From NCBI GenBank assembly GCA_031552145.1, contig JAVBMV010000005.1, forward strand, positions 358,614 through 422,613: a stretch of DNA of 64,000 nt, given 5' to 3'. Made by a program: the position numbers and the translations under genes. The notes under the pieces were generated by a model that worked only from the letters and a program-made list of their open reading frames with translations, made no database searches and was not told the origin of the DNA. This DNA is from JAVBMV01 sp031552145. Lineage in GTDB: Bacteria; Myxococcota; Myxococcia; Myxococcales; UBA5297. Below are positions 53,655-63,586 of the stretch, piece after piece (the first letter of the stretch is position 1; each line of letters opens with the position of its first letter).

Positions 53655-56600
53655 ATGAGACGTGTGGCGGGGTTGGTGCTTGGCCTGGTTTTGGTTGGTT
53701 CGCTGGCAGCCTGTGGTTCCTCCGAGGACCCTGTAGTGGATGCAGGGAGTGATGCGTCCGATGCGAAGGTCGACGGCTCGACACAGTCCGACGCCGACGT
53801 AGGTGAGCCGACCGACGCCGACGTTGGTTCGGATGTGGATGGCGGCTGCGAGAAGCGGTGCGAGGGGCGAGAGTGCGGCCCCGACGGCTGTGGCGGCCAG
53901 TGCGGCACCTGCAAGAGCTCCTTCGAGTGCAACGAGGAGACGGGCAAGTGCAACTGCGACTCCCCCAGTGAAGAGGAGCTCTGCGCGACCCAGACGGTCT
54001 GCGGTCTGCCGCTGACGATCAAGGACAAGTGCGACAGGAATCAGATCGTCGAATGCTCTTGCCCGCAGGGTCAGTATTGCGACGACTCGAACACGTGCAA
54101 GACCTGCGTCGAGGAGTCGGACAATGATTTCTGCCTGCGGCATGGCGTTCATTGTGGCGACCTGACGGAATTCGACACCTGCCAGGTCGAGCGTACGGTC
54201 ACCTGCAACGTCTGCCCCGACACCTGGAGCTGTGGCGGCGCGCCCAACTATTACTGCGAGAAGGAGGGCGTTCCCTCCAATGATCTTTGCTTCCAGCCCT
54301 CGCCGCTCGGTGTCCTGGCGCTCGGCGTCCCCATGACCTTCGAGGCGAGCACCGTGGGTGCCTCCGGGGAAATGACGGCCATCTGCGGCGGCGCGGGTCC
54401 CGAGGTGTTCTACAGCTTCGAGCTTGTGGCCGACGCGCTCGTGCAGGTGCGAATCGCGCCGAAGACCGCGTTGACACCTGTCCATGTCCCGCTCGCCTAC
54501 ATTCTCCCCGCCAGCTGCTCTCAAGCCGGTGGCGAGCTCGCCTGTGGCGCTCCCGCGTCCCCCGGCATTGCCCATCGCCTGATGCCGGGTACCTATGTCA
54601 TCGCGATCGACGGCGAGAGCATCAACTATCCGAACGGCGAGGAGGCCATTGTCGATCTCTTCGCGAGCGAGGCGGTTGTCTCCGAGAACTGCTTCTCGGC
54701 GATGGAGCTCGACCTCTCTACCGTTCCTACCCTGACCTTGGTGGCCAGCACGCAGGAGTTGGCGAACGATTCGACGCCGCCTCCTTCTTGTGACCCAAAT
54801 ACGGACCCGGGCGGCGGCGGCGATATGGCCTTCTCGGTCAAGTTGCCGGAAGTGGGCGGGCCCTTCTCGATCGAGGCGAAGGTTGCTCCCACGGGCGTCT
54901 CCAATAGTTATAGGCCAGTGCTCTACGCCTATGCTGGCTGCGAGGGAAACCCCGCGCTCTTGGGATGCAACCTGGAGGTCGGCTCGCCGGCGCGCGACGC
55001 CGAGCTCACTTTGTCGGGGCTCGAGGCAGGTAGTCCCGTGGTGCTCTGGGTCGACTCGCGCAAGGGGCAGTTCGAGGGGCTTTTCCGCCTGACGGTCACC
55101 GTGCGCAACACCAATCCGCCTCCGAATGACACGTTCGATACGGCGATATCGCTCAATCCCTCCAACCTGCCCAGTGGAATCCCCGAGAAGGATTCGGGGG
55201 CACCCGTGGCCACGCCCGATTGGGAGACGACTGTCAACGTCAGCACGCGCGATGCGAAGGACGATACTCGGCCAATGAACTGCCGATATGGCTCGCGAAG
55301 TGTCTCGGCGGCTGATGTCTTCTACAAGTTCACGCTCGATCGGACCATGTCGGTGCGCGCGCTGCTTGCCAAGACAGGGTCGGTGGATCTGGCGCTCAGC
55401 CTGGTGAAGGGGGGGGCGACCTGGGCGGATACACAGAAGAATATCGACGCGTTCACTCCCTGCGAGGAGGTAGTCGAGCCATTTATCGATACCAACGTGT
55501 GGGGATACCAACTATCACCGGGAACCTATTATGTCATCGTCGACGGCGTTGGGGGTAAGCAGGGAGAGGCGTTGCTCAATGTTCAATTCTGGGCTGAGTT
55601 CCGCGGGTTCTGCAATGGGGTCGAGATCCCTATCGACCCAGTTACGGAAAAGGGGAGCGCAGTCGGCTTCATGTCGGCCGCGGAGCAGAACGGGGCAAAC
55701 AGATGCTATTCATATACGGGAACTCACTTCAAATACAAGTCGCTAGTATATTCATTCCGCACGCCGCCCGGAGATGAAAAGGTCGACGTGTTGATCAAGG
55801 CGACAGCCTTCGATGTCTCTCCACATAACCCCGATGGATGGACGCGCCCATCCCTTTCAATCCGGACAAGTTGTTCAGGTGAGCAGTCCTCCTGCGCGGG
55901 AAATGAAACGCATTATAATCAAGAACCTCAGCGGCGATTCATCGAGCTGCCGGTGAGGGGGTTGGATGCCGGCACCCTGTTTTATGTGATAGTGCAGAAC
56001 GATGATGCGTTTGAGTATCAGCGCCCTGAAGTGCCTGTTGACGACAAGGGGATGGTGCAGGTGGATGTGCAAATTGGAGGATTGCCGCCTCTGCCGTTCA
56101 ATGACAGATGTGAGCAGGCTGAAGAGCTTACCTTTCTACCCAGTGTTGCGCGGGCCGATGGAACTACCGAACAAGCCAAAGGCGATTATACTTCGAATTG
56201 CATGGGCGCCACTGAGGCGGCTGCGTCCGGTCCAGAGTTGGTCTATTCGTTCGAGCTATATGAAACCTCTGATGTGACAGTAGAGGCGACCTATGAGACT
56301 GTCGCCACACTGCCCCTGGTCTATGTGAGGCGAGGCAATTGCGAAAGCTTTGCTGCCGAGGTGGGGTGCTATCGTAAAGATCCGTCTCCAACTGGAGTGG
56401 TCACCCTGAGAATTCCGGCTCTCGCGCGAAACGAGGCTGGAGAGAGGTACTATGTTTTTGTGGATTCCACGGTGGCCTCCGCGACGTCGAAGTTTTCGCT
56501 CTCGGTGACAAAAACTCCGGTGTCGCTAATGTCGTCGAACGATACTTGTGATATGGCCGTGGATAAAGGGACAATCGCTGTGGGCGGTTCTCTTGTCATA

Positions 56601-59600
56601 GATGGAACAACGATTGGCGCGTTTGATGATTACCAGGGTGATTGTCAGAACAGCGGCACCAGGACGCTGCATAACGGTTCGGATGTCGTCTACAAATTCA
56701 AGGCTGGCGGAGATATGTACGCCTCGATCAAGGTGACGTCCACGGCCCCAACTCGAGATACTGCCAATGCGATTGTATTCGACAGCTATGCGCCCGCGGT
56801 CTATCTGCGGCCCTGGAGTTCGTGCGTGAGTAATGACGATTTGCCCACGAGGATGTGTGGACAGATTGTATGGGACAGCGTCAAAACGGGCCCCAAGAAC
56901 GAGCCGGCGCAGGTAATCGCGTCCTGGTTGCGAGAAGGCGAAGAATATGCTCTCATCGTCGACGGGGTGAATGGAACACAGGGCGCCTTCCAGGTTGAGA
57001 TTGCGACCTCAGGAGACGTACAGAAGAATGACAGCTGCCTCGGTGCCGAGCCGCTCGAAATTGACGGCAACGGCCGAGCCGTTGTAAGAGGAAACACATC
57101 GTTAGTCAACAACGACACCAGCATCGTTCCAGTTTCCTGCTCAAATGCCAACGCCACTGTGACTCCCGATCTGGTCTATTCACTCGATCTTCAAGATAAA
57201 TCAGTTCCTCAGCAGGTCCGATTCATTCTGTTGTCGGAAGCCTCGACGTTCGCGGGAACTCTCTTCGTGAGGAGAGGTGTTTGCGGAGTCGCCGCTTCAA
57301 CGACAGAGGTGGGTTGTATGGCGCATAATGCCTCCAATTTCAGCGGATATCTAGACCTTCGCCTGGATCCGGACTATTATTACGTTTGGGTCGATGGATC
57401 GGTCACTAACGCGCCATCAGGTCCGTTCGAGCTCGTCGTCGAGGTCACTCCCGCGCCGTCCGAATTAGTTCCTGAGTTGTGTGCTTTCGATGCTGCTCGA
57501 ACGCTCGCGTTTTCGAATGACACGGCGATGGCTTCTGGCAGCACTGATGGGCAGCGGAATGCCTTTGTGGGAACTTGTCTCAAGGGCGGCGATATCATTC
57601 CGTCAGTCGGTTCCGATATGGTGTACAAATTCACCCTGGATGCCGACGCGTGGGTCAGCGCCGAACTCACGCGCAGTTATATGACTACCGCGCTCCTAAA
57701 CAGCCAGACTCGAGATCCAATTGTATATTTCATGGACAGCTGTGCCGCGGGTACTGTTCTCTCCGGGTCTGCATGTGTTGTCGACGGCATCGGGAATGCC
57801 AATGACGTGGCCAGGGCTGGTCCGGTCAAGCTCCAGGCTGGCGTCGACTACTATGTAGTTGTCGATAGCGCTGCTTCGCCAGCAGGCTCTGGAGGGATTG
57901 ACTATACGCTCGTTCTTACCAAGACTTCCGTGGCCCTACCGGACACCTGTGCCGATGCGGAGTTGCTGCCAATCACTTCTCAAAATCCTTCTGTCTCCTT
58001 GCGCAGGGTGACGGGGGGCGCCGGCAATGACACCAATGGTTTTGGGGCGTGTAAAGACGGTGCAAACTCCGTGGCAACAGAGGGTCCTGACCTGGTCTTC
58101 AAGCTTGATACTCGGACCATGGGTGCCCGCGACATGTATGCGACGGTCAAATTCGATCATTCGAATGTGACGGGCGCCTATTTGTATTTATGGAAAGGCG
58201 CCTGCGAGAGTGCAGTCGAAGATGATCAGATAGGATGCGGAAAGAGCACGCTCTATGCTGAATTGCAGGAGGGGGAGTACTATTTGTGGGTCGACACAAA
58301 CGGCGCCAACCGAGGCAGAGGTGGCGCGTTTACTCTTGACGTGAGTCTAAGTGTGCCTGTCGCGACGGGCTCATCCTTCGCGTTGTGCTCCGAAGCGCAG
58401 ACCGGCTCGGCGGTCGTCTTTACCAACGGAAAGGCTGTGCTTGGAGGTTCAAACAGGGGACGTTCAGATCTGCAATGGGGTGCAGCCAACAGTGGATGCG
58501 AAAAAGTAAACTATATAGGCGGGGAGGCGATCTTTAGGATCAATCCGGGCCCTTCGGCAAAAACTTTGGCTATTTCGGTAAGGCCGTCTGCTCGTTCTTT
58601 GCGGGAGGGAGGGTTTCCCGGCTTCTATGTAAGGAAGAATGACTGTGCAAGCGCTGTCAAGACAGACGAAGCCGCGTGCCGTAAAGCTCCAACAACAGGT
58701 CCATTGGTGCAATATGCCACTGTTGCACTCTCGGCTGGCCTGGACTACTTCCTGATTGTAGACTGGAGCACCGTCGAAGGCGGTGATTTCGAGGCGACAC
58801 TCGAGTACGTGGATCCACCGAGCGGCAGGTGTTCCGGGACTGGCGGTACTCCTACTCCGTTGACATTCTCTTCCGGGAGCGCCACCGTTCGTTCTACGGC
58901 GGAGGGAGCCGCGGATACTACAAAACCATGCGGAGTCGCCGGCAACTCGGTAGTCTATTCCTTTACGGCTCCAGCGCAGCTTTCCGACCTCTATGCGACG
59001 GTCTCTCCAATTGCCGGCTTTCCGGAGGGGTATTTCAATTTGGCCGTGCGAGAGGGAACATGTGCGACTAACCCGGCTACTGCTCCTTCTTGTGGAAGAG
59101 CCTTCGTGAAGGGAAAGCCGGCAGATCTCGTTGTTCCAAATCTTAAGCCCAATACGGCGTACTTGTTGTTTGTTTCGGCCTCTCCTTCGGGTCCGGTGGG
59201 TGCTCGCGATCAGGCTCCTTTTGAGCTTTCAGTGAATCTTACGGCGTCGCCAACAGTCGCCGTTCCTCCAAATTCTACTTGTTCGGCTGCTCCGTCGTTA
59301 GGAGTCCTGGGCGGCACAAAGATCCTTTCAAATCAGACGCTCCTGGGGTCTTCGGATTCCGTCTCCGCGAACTACATCACGTCCACGAGCTCGCCGTTGA
59401 TGACCAATGGCCCAGACGTCGCCTTTCCGTTCAGCACCGGTTCGAGGACGAAGCTCTCCATTTACGGACGAATGGTGGATATGAATGCCTTGGTCGTCGT
59501 CAGAAGTAGCTGCGATGCTACGACCACCTTGGCTACATCGGCCTCCTCTTCAACATACTCACAGCCATCTAGTATCGCGCGCAATTTCTCTATGAACGTG

Positions 59601-60230
59601 TTGCTCGAGCAGGGTGGGTATGTATTGTTTGTCGACTCTGTGTACTATTTCCAAGGCGCGTTCGATCTGACATTGGTCGCCACACCAGCAGATCCTGCAG
59701 ACACTTGTTCTGCGGGTGCGACAATTGTCGACAATGCGCCCGTGTTGATCGATCTGTCCCGTCTGTGGAAGGATTATAGCGTCGCGCCTTCGCTTCCTGA
59801 TGGGAAGCCCGGCAGTCCATCTCCCGCGCCTGGTGCTGCTTCATGTGCCAGGGTGAATCCGTCCAGTAATGTCGCAGAACAGTCGACCCCTGTGCCGATC
59901 TACGGCGACGCGGTGCTTAAGTATGTAGCGACAAAGTCTGGCAGCTTCGACGTTCTCCTCAAGGCGGTCCATAACAGCATTGGCAGTGGCACTGGTGGTT
60001 TCACCAATGGAAAGGTAAGTCTTTGGATAAGTACAAGTTGTGCTGCGTACAACACCTGTATTGATGCGGTCTATGGTGCGAAGCAGGGTTTGGTCGATTC
60101 TAATCCCAGGCATGGATGGATCCTGGTGGACAATGTGGTCCAAGGCAACGTTTACTACATTAATCTAACAATGCTCGAGGCGGCTGCATTGTTGAGTGGC
60201 TATGCTTCGATAGAAGTGCGTCCTAGGTAG
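53655..60230 (+). CDS. giant Cys-rich lipoprotein with 13 PPC-like repeats
   Basis: The 2191-aa product has GAGGAG before its ATG, and a lipoprotein signal with LAAC (Cys20). An acidic Asp/Ala/Gly linker comes next, then a Cys-rich block (CEGRECGPDGCGGQCGTC, with further Cys knots to about residue 200). From about residue 208 to the end there are 13 beta-rich repeats of 130-170 aa. Each begins NDxCxxA and carries PDLVYKFxL, a late GC, and YYVWVDS/GGxF-x-LxV near its end. These resemble PPC beta-sandwiches, inferred from pattern. The gene is a paralogue of the left-edge lipoprotein but much longer. Base composition drops from G+C-rich to near balanced after about 55,560, inside the coding frame. 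A strong terminator follows. Confidence 0.88.
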   Translation: MRRVAGLVLGLVLVGSLAACGSSEDPVVDAGSDASDAKVDGSTQSDADVGEPTDADVGSDVDGGCEKRCEGRECGPDGCGGQCGTCKSSFECNEETGKCNCDSPSEEELCATQTVCGLPLTIKDKCDRNQIVECSCPQGQYCDDSNTCKTCVEESDNDFCLRHGVHCGDLTEFDTCQVERTVTCNVCPDTWSCGGAPNYYCEKEGVPSNDLCFQPSPLGVLALGVPMTFEASTVGASGEMTAICGGAGPEVFYSFELVADALVQVRIAPKTALTPVHVPLAYILPASCSQAGGELACGAPASPGIAHRLMPGTYVIAIDGESINYPNGEEAIVDLFASEAVVSENCFSAMELDLSTVPTLTLVASTQELANDSTPPPSCDPNTDPGGGGDMAFSVKLPEVGGPFSIEAKVAPTGVSNSYRPVLYAYAGCEGNPALLGCNLEVGSPARDAELTLSGLEAGSPVVLWVDSRKGQFEGLFRLTVTVRNTNPPPNDTFDTAISLNPSNLPSGIPEKDSGAPVATPDWETTVNVSTRDAKDDTRPMNCRYGSRSVSAADVFYKFTLDRTMSVRALLAKTGSVDLALSLVKGGATWADTQKNIDAFTPCEEVVEPFIDTNVWGYQLSPGTYYVIVDGVGGKQGEALLNVQFWAEFRGFCNGVEIPIDPVTEKGSAVGFMSAAEQNGANRCYSYTGTHFKYKSLVYSFRTPPGDEKVDVLIKATAFDVSPHNPDGWTRPSLSIRTSCSGEQSSCAGNETHYNQEPQRRFIELPVRGLDAGTLFYVIVQNDDAFEYQRPEVPVDDKGMVQVDVQIGGLPPLPFNDRCEQAEELTFLPSVARADGTTEQAKGDYTSNCMGATEAAASGPELVYSFELYETSDVTVEATYETVATLPLVYVRRGNCESFAAEVGCYRKDPSPTGVVTLRIPALARNEAGERYYVFVDSTVASATSKFSLSVTKTPVSLMSSNDTCDMAVDKGTIAVGGSLVIDGTTIGAFDDYQGDCQNSGTRTLHNGSDVVYKFKAGGDMYASIKVTSTAPTRDTANAIVFDSYAPAVYLRPWSSCVSNDDLPTRMCGQIVWDSVKTGPKNEPAQVIASWLREGEEYALIVDGVNGTQGAFQVEIATSGDVQKNDSCLGAEPLEIDGNGRAVVRGNTSLVNNDTSIVPVSCSNANATVTPDLVYSLDLQDKSVPQQVRFILLSEASTFAGTLFVRRGVCGVAASTTEVGCMAHNASNFSGYLDLRLDPDYYYVWVDGSVTNAPSGPFELVVEVTPAPSELVPELCAFDAARTLAFSNDTAMASGSTDGQRNAFVGTCLKGGDIIPSVGSDMVYKFTLDADAWVSAELTRSYMTTALLNSQTRDPIVYFMDSCAAGTVLSGSACVVDGIGNANDVARAGPVKLQAGVDYYVVVDSAASPAGSGGIDYTLVLTKTSVALPDTCADAELLPITSQNPSVSLRRVTGGAGNDTNGFGACKDGANSVATEGPDLVFKLDTRTMGARDMYATVKFDHSNVTGAYLYLWKGACESAVEDDQIGCGKSTLYAELQEGEYYLWVDTNGANRGRGGAFTLDVSLSVPVATGSSFALCSEAQTGSAVVFTNGKAVLGGSNRGRSDLQWGAANSGCEKVNYIGGEAIFRINPGPSAKTLAISVRPSARSLREGGFPGFYVRKNDCASAVKTDEAACRKAPTTGPLVQYATVALSAGLDYFLIVDWSTVEGGDFEATLEYVDPPSGRCSGTGGTPTPLTFSSGSATVRSTAEGAADTTKPCGVAGNSVVYSFTAPAQLSDLYATVSPIAGFPEGYFNLAVREGTCATNPATAPSCGRAFVKGKPADLVVPNLKPNTAYLLFVSASPSGPVGARDQAPFELSVNLTASPTVAVPPNSTCSAAPSLGVLGGTKILSNQTLLGSSDSVSANYITSTSSPLMTNGPDVAFPFSTGSRTKLSIYGRMVDMNALVVVRSSCDATTTLATSASSSTYSQPSSIARNFSMNVLLEQGGYVLFVDSVYYFQGAFDLTLVATPADPADTCSAGATIVDNAPVLIDLSRLWKDYSVAPSLPDGKPGSPSPAPGAASCARVNPSSNVAEQSTPVPIYGDAVLKYVATKSGSFDVLLKAVHNSIGSGTGGFTNGKVSLWISTSCAAYNTCIDAVYGAKQGLVDSNPRHGWILVDNVVQGNVYYINLTMLEAAALLSGYASIEVRPR

Positions 60231-60247
60231 TCTGGTCTTGCTTCGGA

Positions 60248-60283
60248 AACTGCGCCAGCGGGCTTCGGCTCGCTGGCGCAGTT
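60248..60283 (+). terminator. terminator of the giant Cys-rich lipoprotein gene
   Basis: AACTGCGCCAGCG (60248-60260) pairs perfectly with 60271-60283, closed by an inner GGC/GCT stem and a UUCG tetraloop in the stable C(UUCG)G context. It begins 18 nt past the stop and is followed by CTTAACG, a short T-containing tail. Confidence 0.75.
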
Positions 60284-60682
60284 CTTAACGTACGCGTTCG
60301 GCGAGACCCGTCGACTGAAGGGGACAACGAGGCGTAGAAGGCGTCGTCATGAGACGAGCAACGACGCGAGAGGTCTACTGGGCAACGAAGGGGGCTTTGC
60401 GGTGAACGATCTGCGGTCCGTGGAGTGCCTTGCCGCGCGTTCCGGCTGTGCCTTCGCGACCGTAGTGCGGCTGTTGACAGCAATAACGCGCCAGTGTAAA
60501 ATCCTAGGCTGGGTGTACATAGATGCCAACTGCGCGTTCGCGCGCCATGCCCGGAGGAGAAACTATGTTTTCGACTCGTCGCTCGCGAAGGGTTGCTGCA
60601 ACACGGGACAGCCGTATTTGCGGCTGCGTGTTGCACTGCCGTTGTGCCTGCTTGTGCGGAAGATCAAATAGGGAGGGGCGTC
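60284..60682. other. intergenic region with a strong promoter and a possible small ORF
   Basis: No convincing large gene lies here. Open frames such as 60402-60671 have no ribosome site and odd composition. The region holds the promoter at 60474-60502 and a short well-led ORF at 60565. In the frame of the downstream lipoprotein, a hydrophobic stretch (AVFAAACCTAVVPACAEDQ) looks like a signal sequence without a start, so this could be a decayed gene. Confidence 0.45.
60474..60502 (+). promoter_or_regulatory. strong sigma-70-type promoter of the lipoprotein/secreted-protein pair
   Basis: A perfect TTGACA (60474-60479), a 17-nt spacer and TAAAAT (60497-60502, five of six) form the best promoter match in the window. 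Transcription would start near 60509, giving a leader of about 170 nt to the lipoprotein ATG. Confidence 0.7.
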
Positions 60683-60690
60683 ATGAATGA
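60565..60690 (+). CDS. possible 41-aa Cys/Arg-rich leader peptide
   Basis: ATG 60565 has a near-ideal GGAGGAG site and lies 60 nt after the predicted transcription start. The 41-aa product begins MFSTRRSRRVAATRD and contains CGCVLHCRCACLCG. Its stop overlaps the start of the downstream lipoprotein gene by 8 nt, so translation could be coupled. It may equally be the 5' remnant of a frameshifted signal peptide, since the next frame reads as a hydrophobic helix. Confidence 0.3.
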   Translation: MFSTRRSRRVAATRDSRICGCVLHCRCACLCGRSNREGRHE

Positions 60691-62023
60691 GTCGGCATGG
60701 GCGTTATTGAAAGGCATCGGTTGGAATGCGGGGCGGCATAGCGGGATGGGTATAGTGTGCGGGATTTTATTTCTGGGCGCTTTGTCCACATCGGGGTGCC
60801 AGAAAAGGAGTGATACTAGTTCGGAAGTCGGACCTGTGGTAAATGCATATTCGAGCGTTTCTGCATGCAGATACGACATTGACTGCGATAGCGGCAGGTG
60901 CGAGTCCGGTGCGTGTATTCCTACAGGATGCAGCGGATGCTTGCCTCCTTCGGGCGGAAATGCATATTGTAATCAGGGTGTTTGCGAGAGAACGTGCGAG
61001 AATTATCGAATCAGTGATTCATCCTGTGCTAGACCAAGGGCCGTGCTTACAGACTTCAGGAAGGCGAACATTGGCGCCCATGCGACAGAATTGGAGGGCG
61101 AGTGCAGTGGAGCTGATCGTATGTGTAAAATCTGCGGCGTCGCGGTGTTGACGGATTGGTGCTATAATAGGGTCGATGTGCTCCTTTCCGCTTATCATAT
61201 CGAAAACTTTCAGCCCGCCGATGTTGCGCAATTCGCCATTGCTCCTGAAATAATATACTTTCAAAACGAGCGAGCTGGGGATCCGCCGTGCACGAAGCGA
61301 GTTGAATGGTGTGCAAGAATTACGATTGCGGAAAACTCGCATAGCCCCTATGCGGTGGACTGGCCAGTACAGGGGTATTCTGCTCGTGTTGTTGGCACAA
61401 TAGTCGGCACATCTGGAAACGCAGGTGATAGTCGTGTATGGCTGCCTGGGTCGCTTTCTAGTGGAGGTTACAATGCATGGGAGACGGTGACAAAGTTTGA
61501 GTATGCTGGAGATGGATACGAGTTCTACGAAGTGGTCGATCGTGTTCAATCAGATGTGCAAATCAGTAAAGTCGCCGGATTGTCGCAGTTCGATGTCAGA
61601 AATATTGGATGTCTTCATAGCTTGTCGGTGTATCCGGACTACGGCCTCGATTGGGAGTGGTACCCAGCTGAGGAGATGTGTGAAATGTGGGGAGAGAACC
61701 TTTGGCCACACACCTATCAAGGCTATGCGGAAGGCATGTATCCTGATCAATACGCCAACCGAAAACCCCATTCGCTGGCGATCGGTGCCCGTTGGGCCAG
61801 ATCATCTTGCCCCGAATATAGTGGACGTGTACAGGTGCTATGGATGAATGACAAGGAGTTTCGTGGTGGACGTTGGGAAACAATCCTTGATTGTTCGCAT
61901 GTTGCGGAATGGAGTGACGGAGGCCCAGATGTTGTGCAAATGTTGGATGTGTTGCCTGATTTGAATAGCGAAGTGTTTCAGGCAGGATATGCTGGTCCCG
62001 TCATTCGCTGTGTTGCTCGCTAA
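60683..62023 (+). CDS. Cys-rich lipoprotein of unknown function
   Basis: ATG 60683 has GGGAGGGG in front. The 446-aa product has a signal with lipobox STSGC (Cys39); ATG 60746 would give a tighter 18-residue signal. After a short linker comes a Cys-rich segment (ACRYDIDCDSGRCESGACIP; GCSGCLPPSGGNAYCNQG), of the EGF-like or 'CxxDxDCxxGxC' type found in many myxobacterial surface proteins. A globular domain of about 330 aa with scattered Cys and many aromatic residues follows (GLDWEWYPAEEMCEMWGENL). I do not recognise the domain. It is followed 21 nt later by a secreted-protein gene. The DNA is AT-richer than most of the window. Confidence 0.78.
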   Translation: MNESAWALLKGIGWNAGRHSGMGIVCGILFLGALSTSGCQKRSDTSSEVGPVVNAYSSVSACRYDIDCDSGRCESGACIPTGCSGCLPPSGGNAYCNQGVCERTCENYRISDSSCARPRAVLTDFRKANIGAHATELEGECSGADRMCKICGVAVLTDWCYNRVDVLLSAYHIENFQPADVAQFAIAPEIIYFQNERAGDPPCTKRVEWCARITIAENSHSPYAVDWPVQGYSARVVGTIVGTSGNAGDSRVWLPGSLSSGGYNAWETVTKFEYAGDGYEFYEVVDRVQSDVQISKVAGLSQFDVRNIGCLHSLSVYPDYGLDWEWYPAEEMCEMWGENLWPHTYQGYAEGMYPDQYANRKPHSLAIGARWARSSCPEYSGRVQVLWMNDKEFRGGRWETILDCSHVAEWSDGGPDVVQMLDVLPDLNSEVFQAGYAGPVIRCVAR

Positions 62024-62044
62024 TGTTATCGCCTGGAGGCTTAT

Positions 62045-63202
62045 ATGAGACGCATAATTGTCTTTTTGGCCATGCTTGGTCTTGAATCTAGCGTCGCCCA
62101 TGCAGTGGGGCCATTGTTTGCGGTTCGTCAAATTCAAGCTGATACTCCTGCTACATATCTAGTGGAGATGTCTGGGGTTTGTAACGGGCCTGAATGCACC
62201 GAATGCACTCCTCTTGAAGTCTATGGTCTTGACCCTAGGCTGAGGATGGCGCCGTTTTTGTCTTATTGGAGACTCAGTTCTGAGCAGCTCAAGCATCGTC
62301 TGGCTGTAAAATCAGAAATTAGAAAATTCGAGGCCCCTGATGCTGACGGACTTTTGCAGATGAGGATGGGGGTCTGCTTGACAGTCGCTATGTGGACCGA
62401 CGAAAAGCAATACCTGCCGCCCGTTATGCGTGCGCATGATGATGTGCAGTATGATGTAGGCATACTGCTTGTCCCTGTGGGGGGGCACGGTATAGATGAT
62501 GCGTTTGACTTTTCAGTGACGCATACGTCTAATCAGACTATCAAGTATCGCTTTCCAGATACTGCTGGTTCAAGTATTCCAGATGGTCATAGTTCCGTTC
62601 ATGGGATTATGCACAGAGACATTTCCATTCAATTCCCCAGCAGCCTTGTGTCAAGGTTGAGTAGTGATTGGGATTCGGATTTGCATATGTTGCATCCGAG
62701 TGGCCGCGCTTTGGTTGGTATTTCTGGGTTCGATATTCGTTCCGATTCGCTCTTCGAGATGGAACAACTGTTGGTCTGGACCGCGCTGCCTCCAGTTTTA
62801 GGCTGGATCGAGACGATTGTGTCTTCGGGAAGAATGCGTGTATTGACTGCTTGTGGTATGGTAGGTGATACAAGCGGCAATGTGGTTTGTCAGATAGATG
62901 GGGCGGTGCTGCTTGGGAGATATCTTGATGCCACTAACAGGGCGTATTGTGCTTTTCTAGGTGGCGCTATCAGTGGATTTGAGATAGGGGGTGGGGCTAG
63001 TTATGTCAGAGAAATCGGGGCCGGCTATTTTAGGCCGCCGGGCAGCAATCATGCGGAGCCCCGGGCTTTCGGCCCGTTCGGCTTGATGCAATTCAGAGGT
63101 TTTACTGTGAGTGATTCGTATTCTGTGAATTGCGGTCTGGGTAATCTTCAGTATCCGGGATATCAATCCTGTTTTCCTGATCAATGTCCTCTTTGCTACT
63201 AG
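62045..63202 (+). CDS. secreted protein of unknown function
   Basis: The 385-aa product has a signal peptide (MRRIIVFLAMLGLESSVAHA, cleavage after AHA near residue 20) and GGAGG before the ATG. The mature part is beta-rich, with a Cys-rich N-terminal loop (GVCNGPECTECTPLEVYG) and a Cys-rich end (NCGLGNLQ; SCFPDQCPLCY). I recognise no family. It is second in a two-gene operon with the lipoprotein upstream. The pairing of a Cys-rich lipoprotein with a secreted beta-rich protein echoes the 41402-46020 pair, although I see no clear sequence similarity between the two secreted proteins. Confidence 0.75.
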   Translation: MRRIIVFLAMLGLESSVAHAVGPLFAVRQIQADTPATYLVEMSGVCNGPECTECTPLEVYGLDPRLRMAPFLSYWRLSSEQLKHRLAVKSEIRKFEAPDADGLLQMRMGVCLTVAMWTDEKQYLPPVMRAHDDVQYDVGILLVPVGGHGIDDAFDFSVTHTSNQTIKYRFPDTAGSSIPDGHSSVHGIMHRDISIQFPSSLVSRLSSDWDSDLHMLHPSGRALVGISGFDIRSDSLFEMEQLLVWTALPPVLGWIETIVSSGRMRVLTACGMVGDTSGNVVCQIDGAVLLGRYLDATNRAYCAFLGGAISGFEIGGGASYVREIGAGYFRPPGSNHAEPRAFGPFGLMQFRGFTVSDSYSVNCGLGNLQYPGYQSCFPDQCPLCY

Positions 63203-63586
63203 AGTGTTCCGCATGGCGGAGTCACACGCGGCGATACCTCGGCCCCGCTTCAACACTTGCCTCAGCGGGCGATCTGTCCGCTGTGGCAGATTCTCGAGCA
63301 AGCGACAGCTTGGGTCTCCACATTGCGCAGGCGCAGGTAGAACTCTCCAGCGCATTGCGCCGCATGTGCGGGCGCCTATTTCATGAGCGCACGAGGGCCT
63401 GGTCGCGCCGAGTGCGGCGTGACGATAGCCTCGGTGATGGCGAGCTGGGGCATTCTACCCACACGGTTCGCGAAGATCCTATTTGTGCTGTCGCCTGAAG
63501 GCAGCGAAGTGAGCAATCAGCGACACCGGGATGACGCCAGGGCCTGAGGCACTCCAACCTCCGACGCGACTAGAGGAGGCAGGTCT
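63203..63586. other. 384-bp region before the IS66 genes
   Basis: I see no convincing gene. The left end of the IS66-type element must lie here or just before tnpA. GTGAGCAATCAG at 63509 resembles the GTAAGC-type termini of IS66 elements, but the right end is outside the window and cannot be compared. Confidence 0.4.

Noticed and set aside
60402..60671. 89-codon plus-strand frame before the lipoprotein
   Set aside because: It spans the promoter at 60474-60502, has no ribosome site, and overlaps the better-led mini-ORF.
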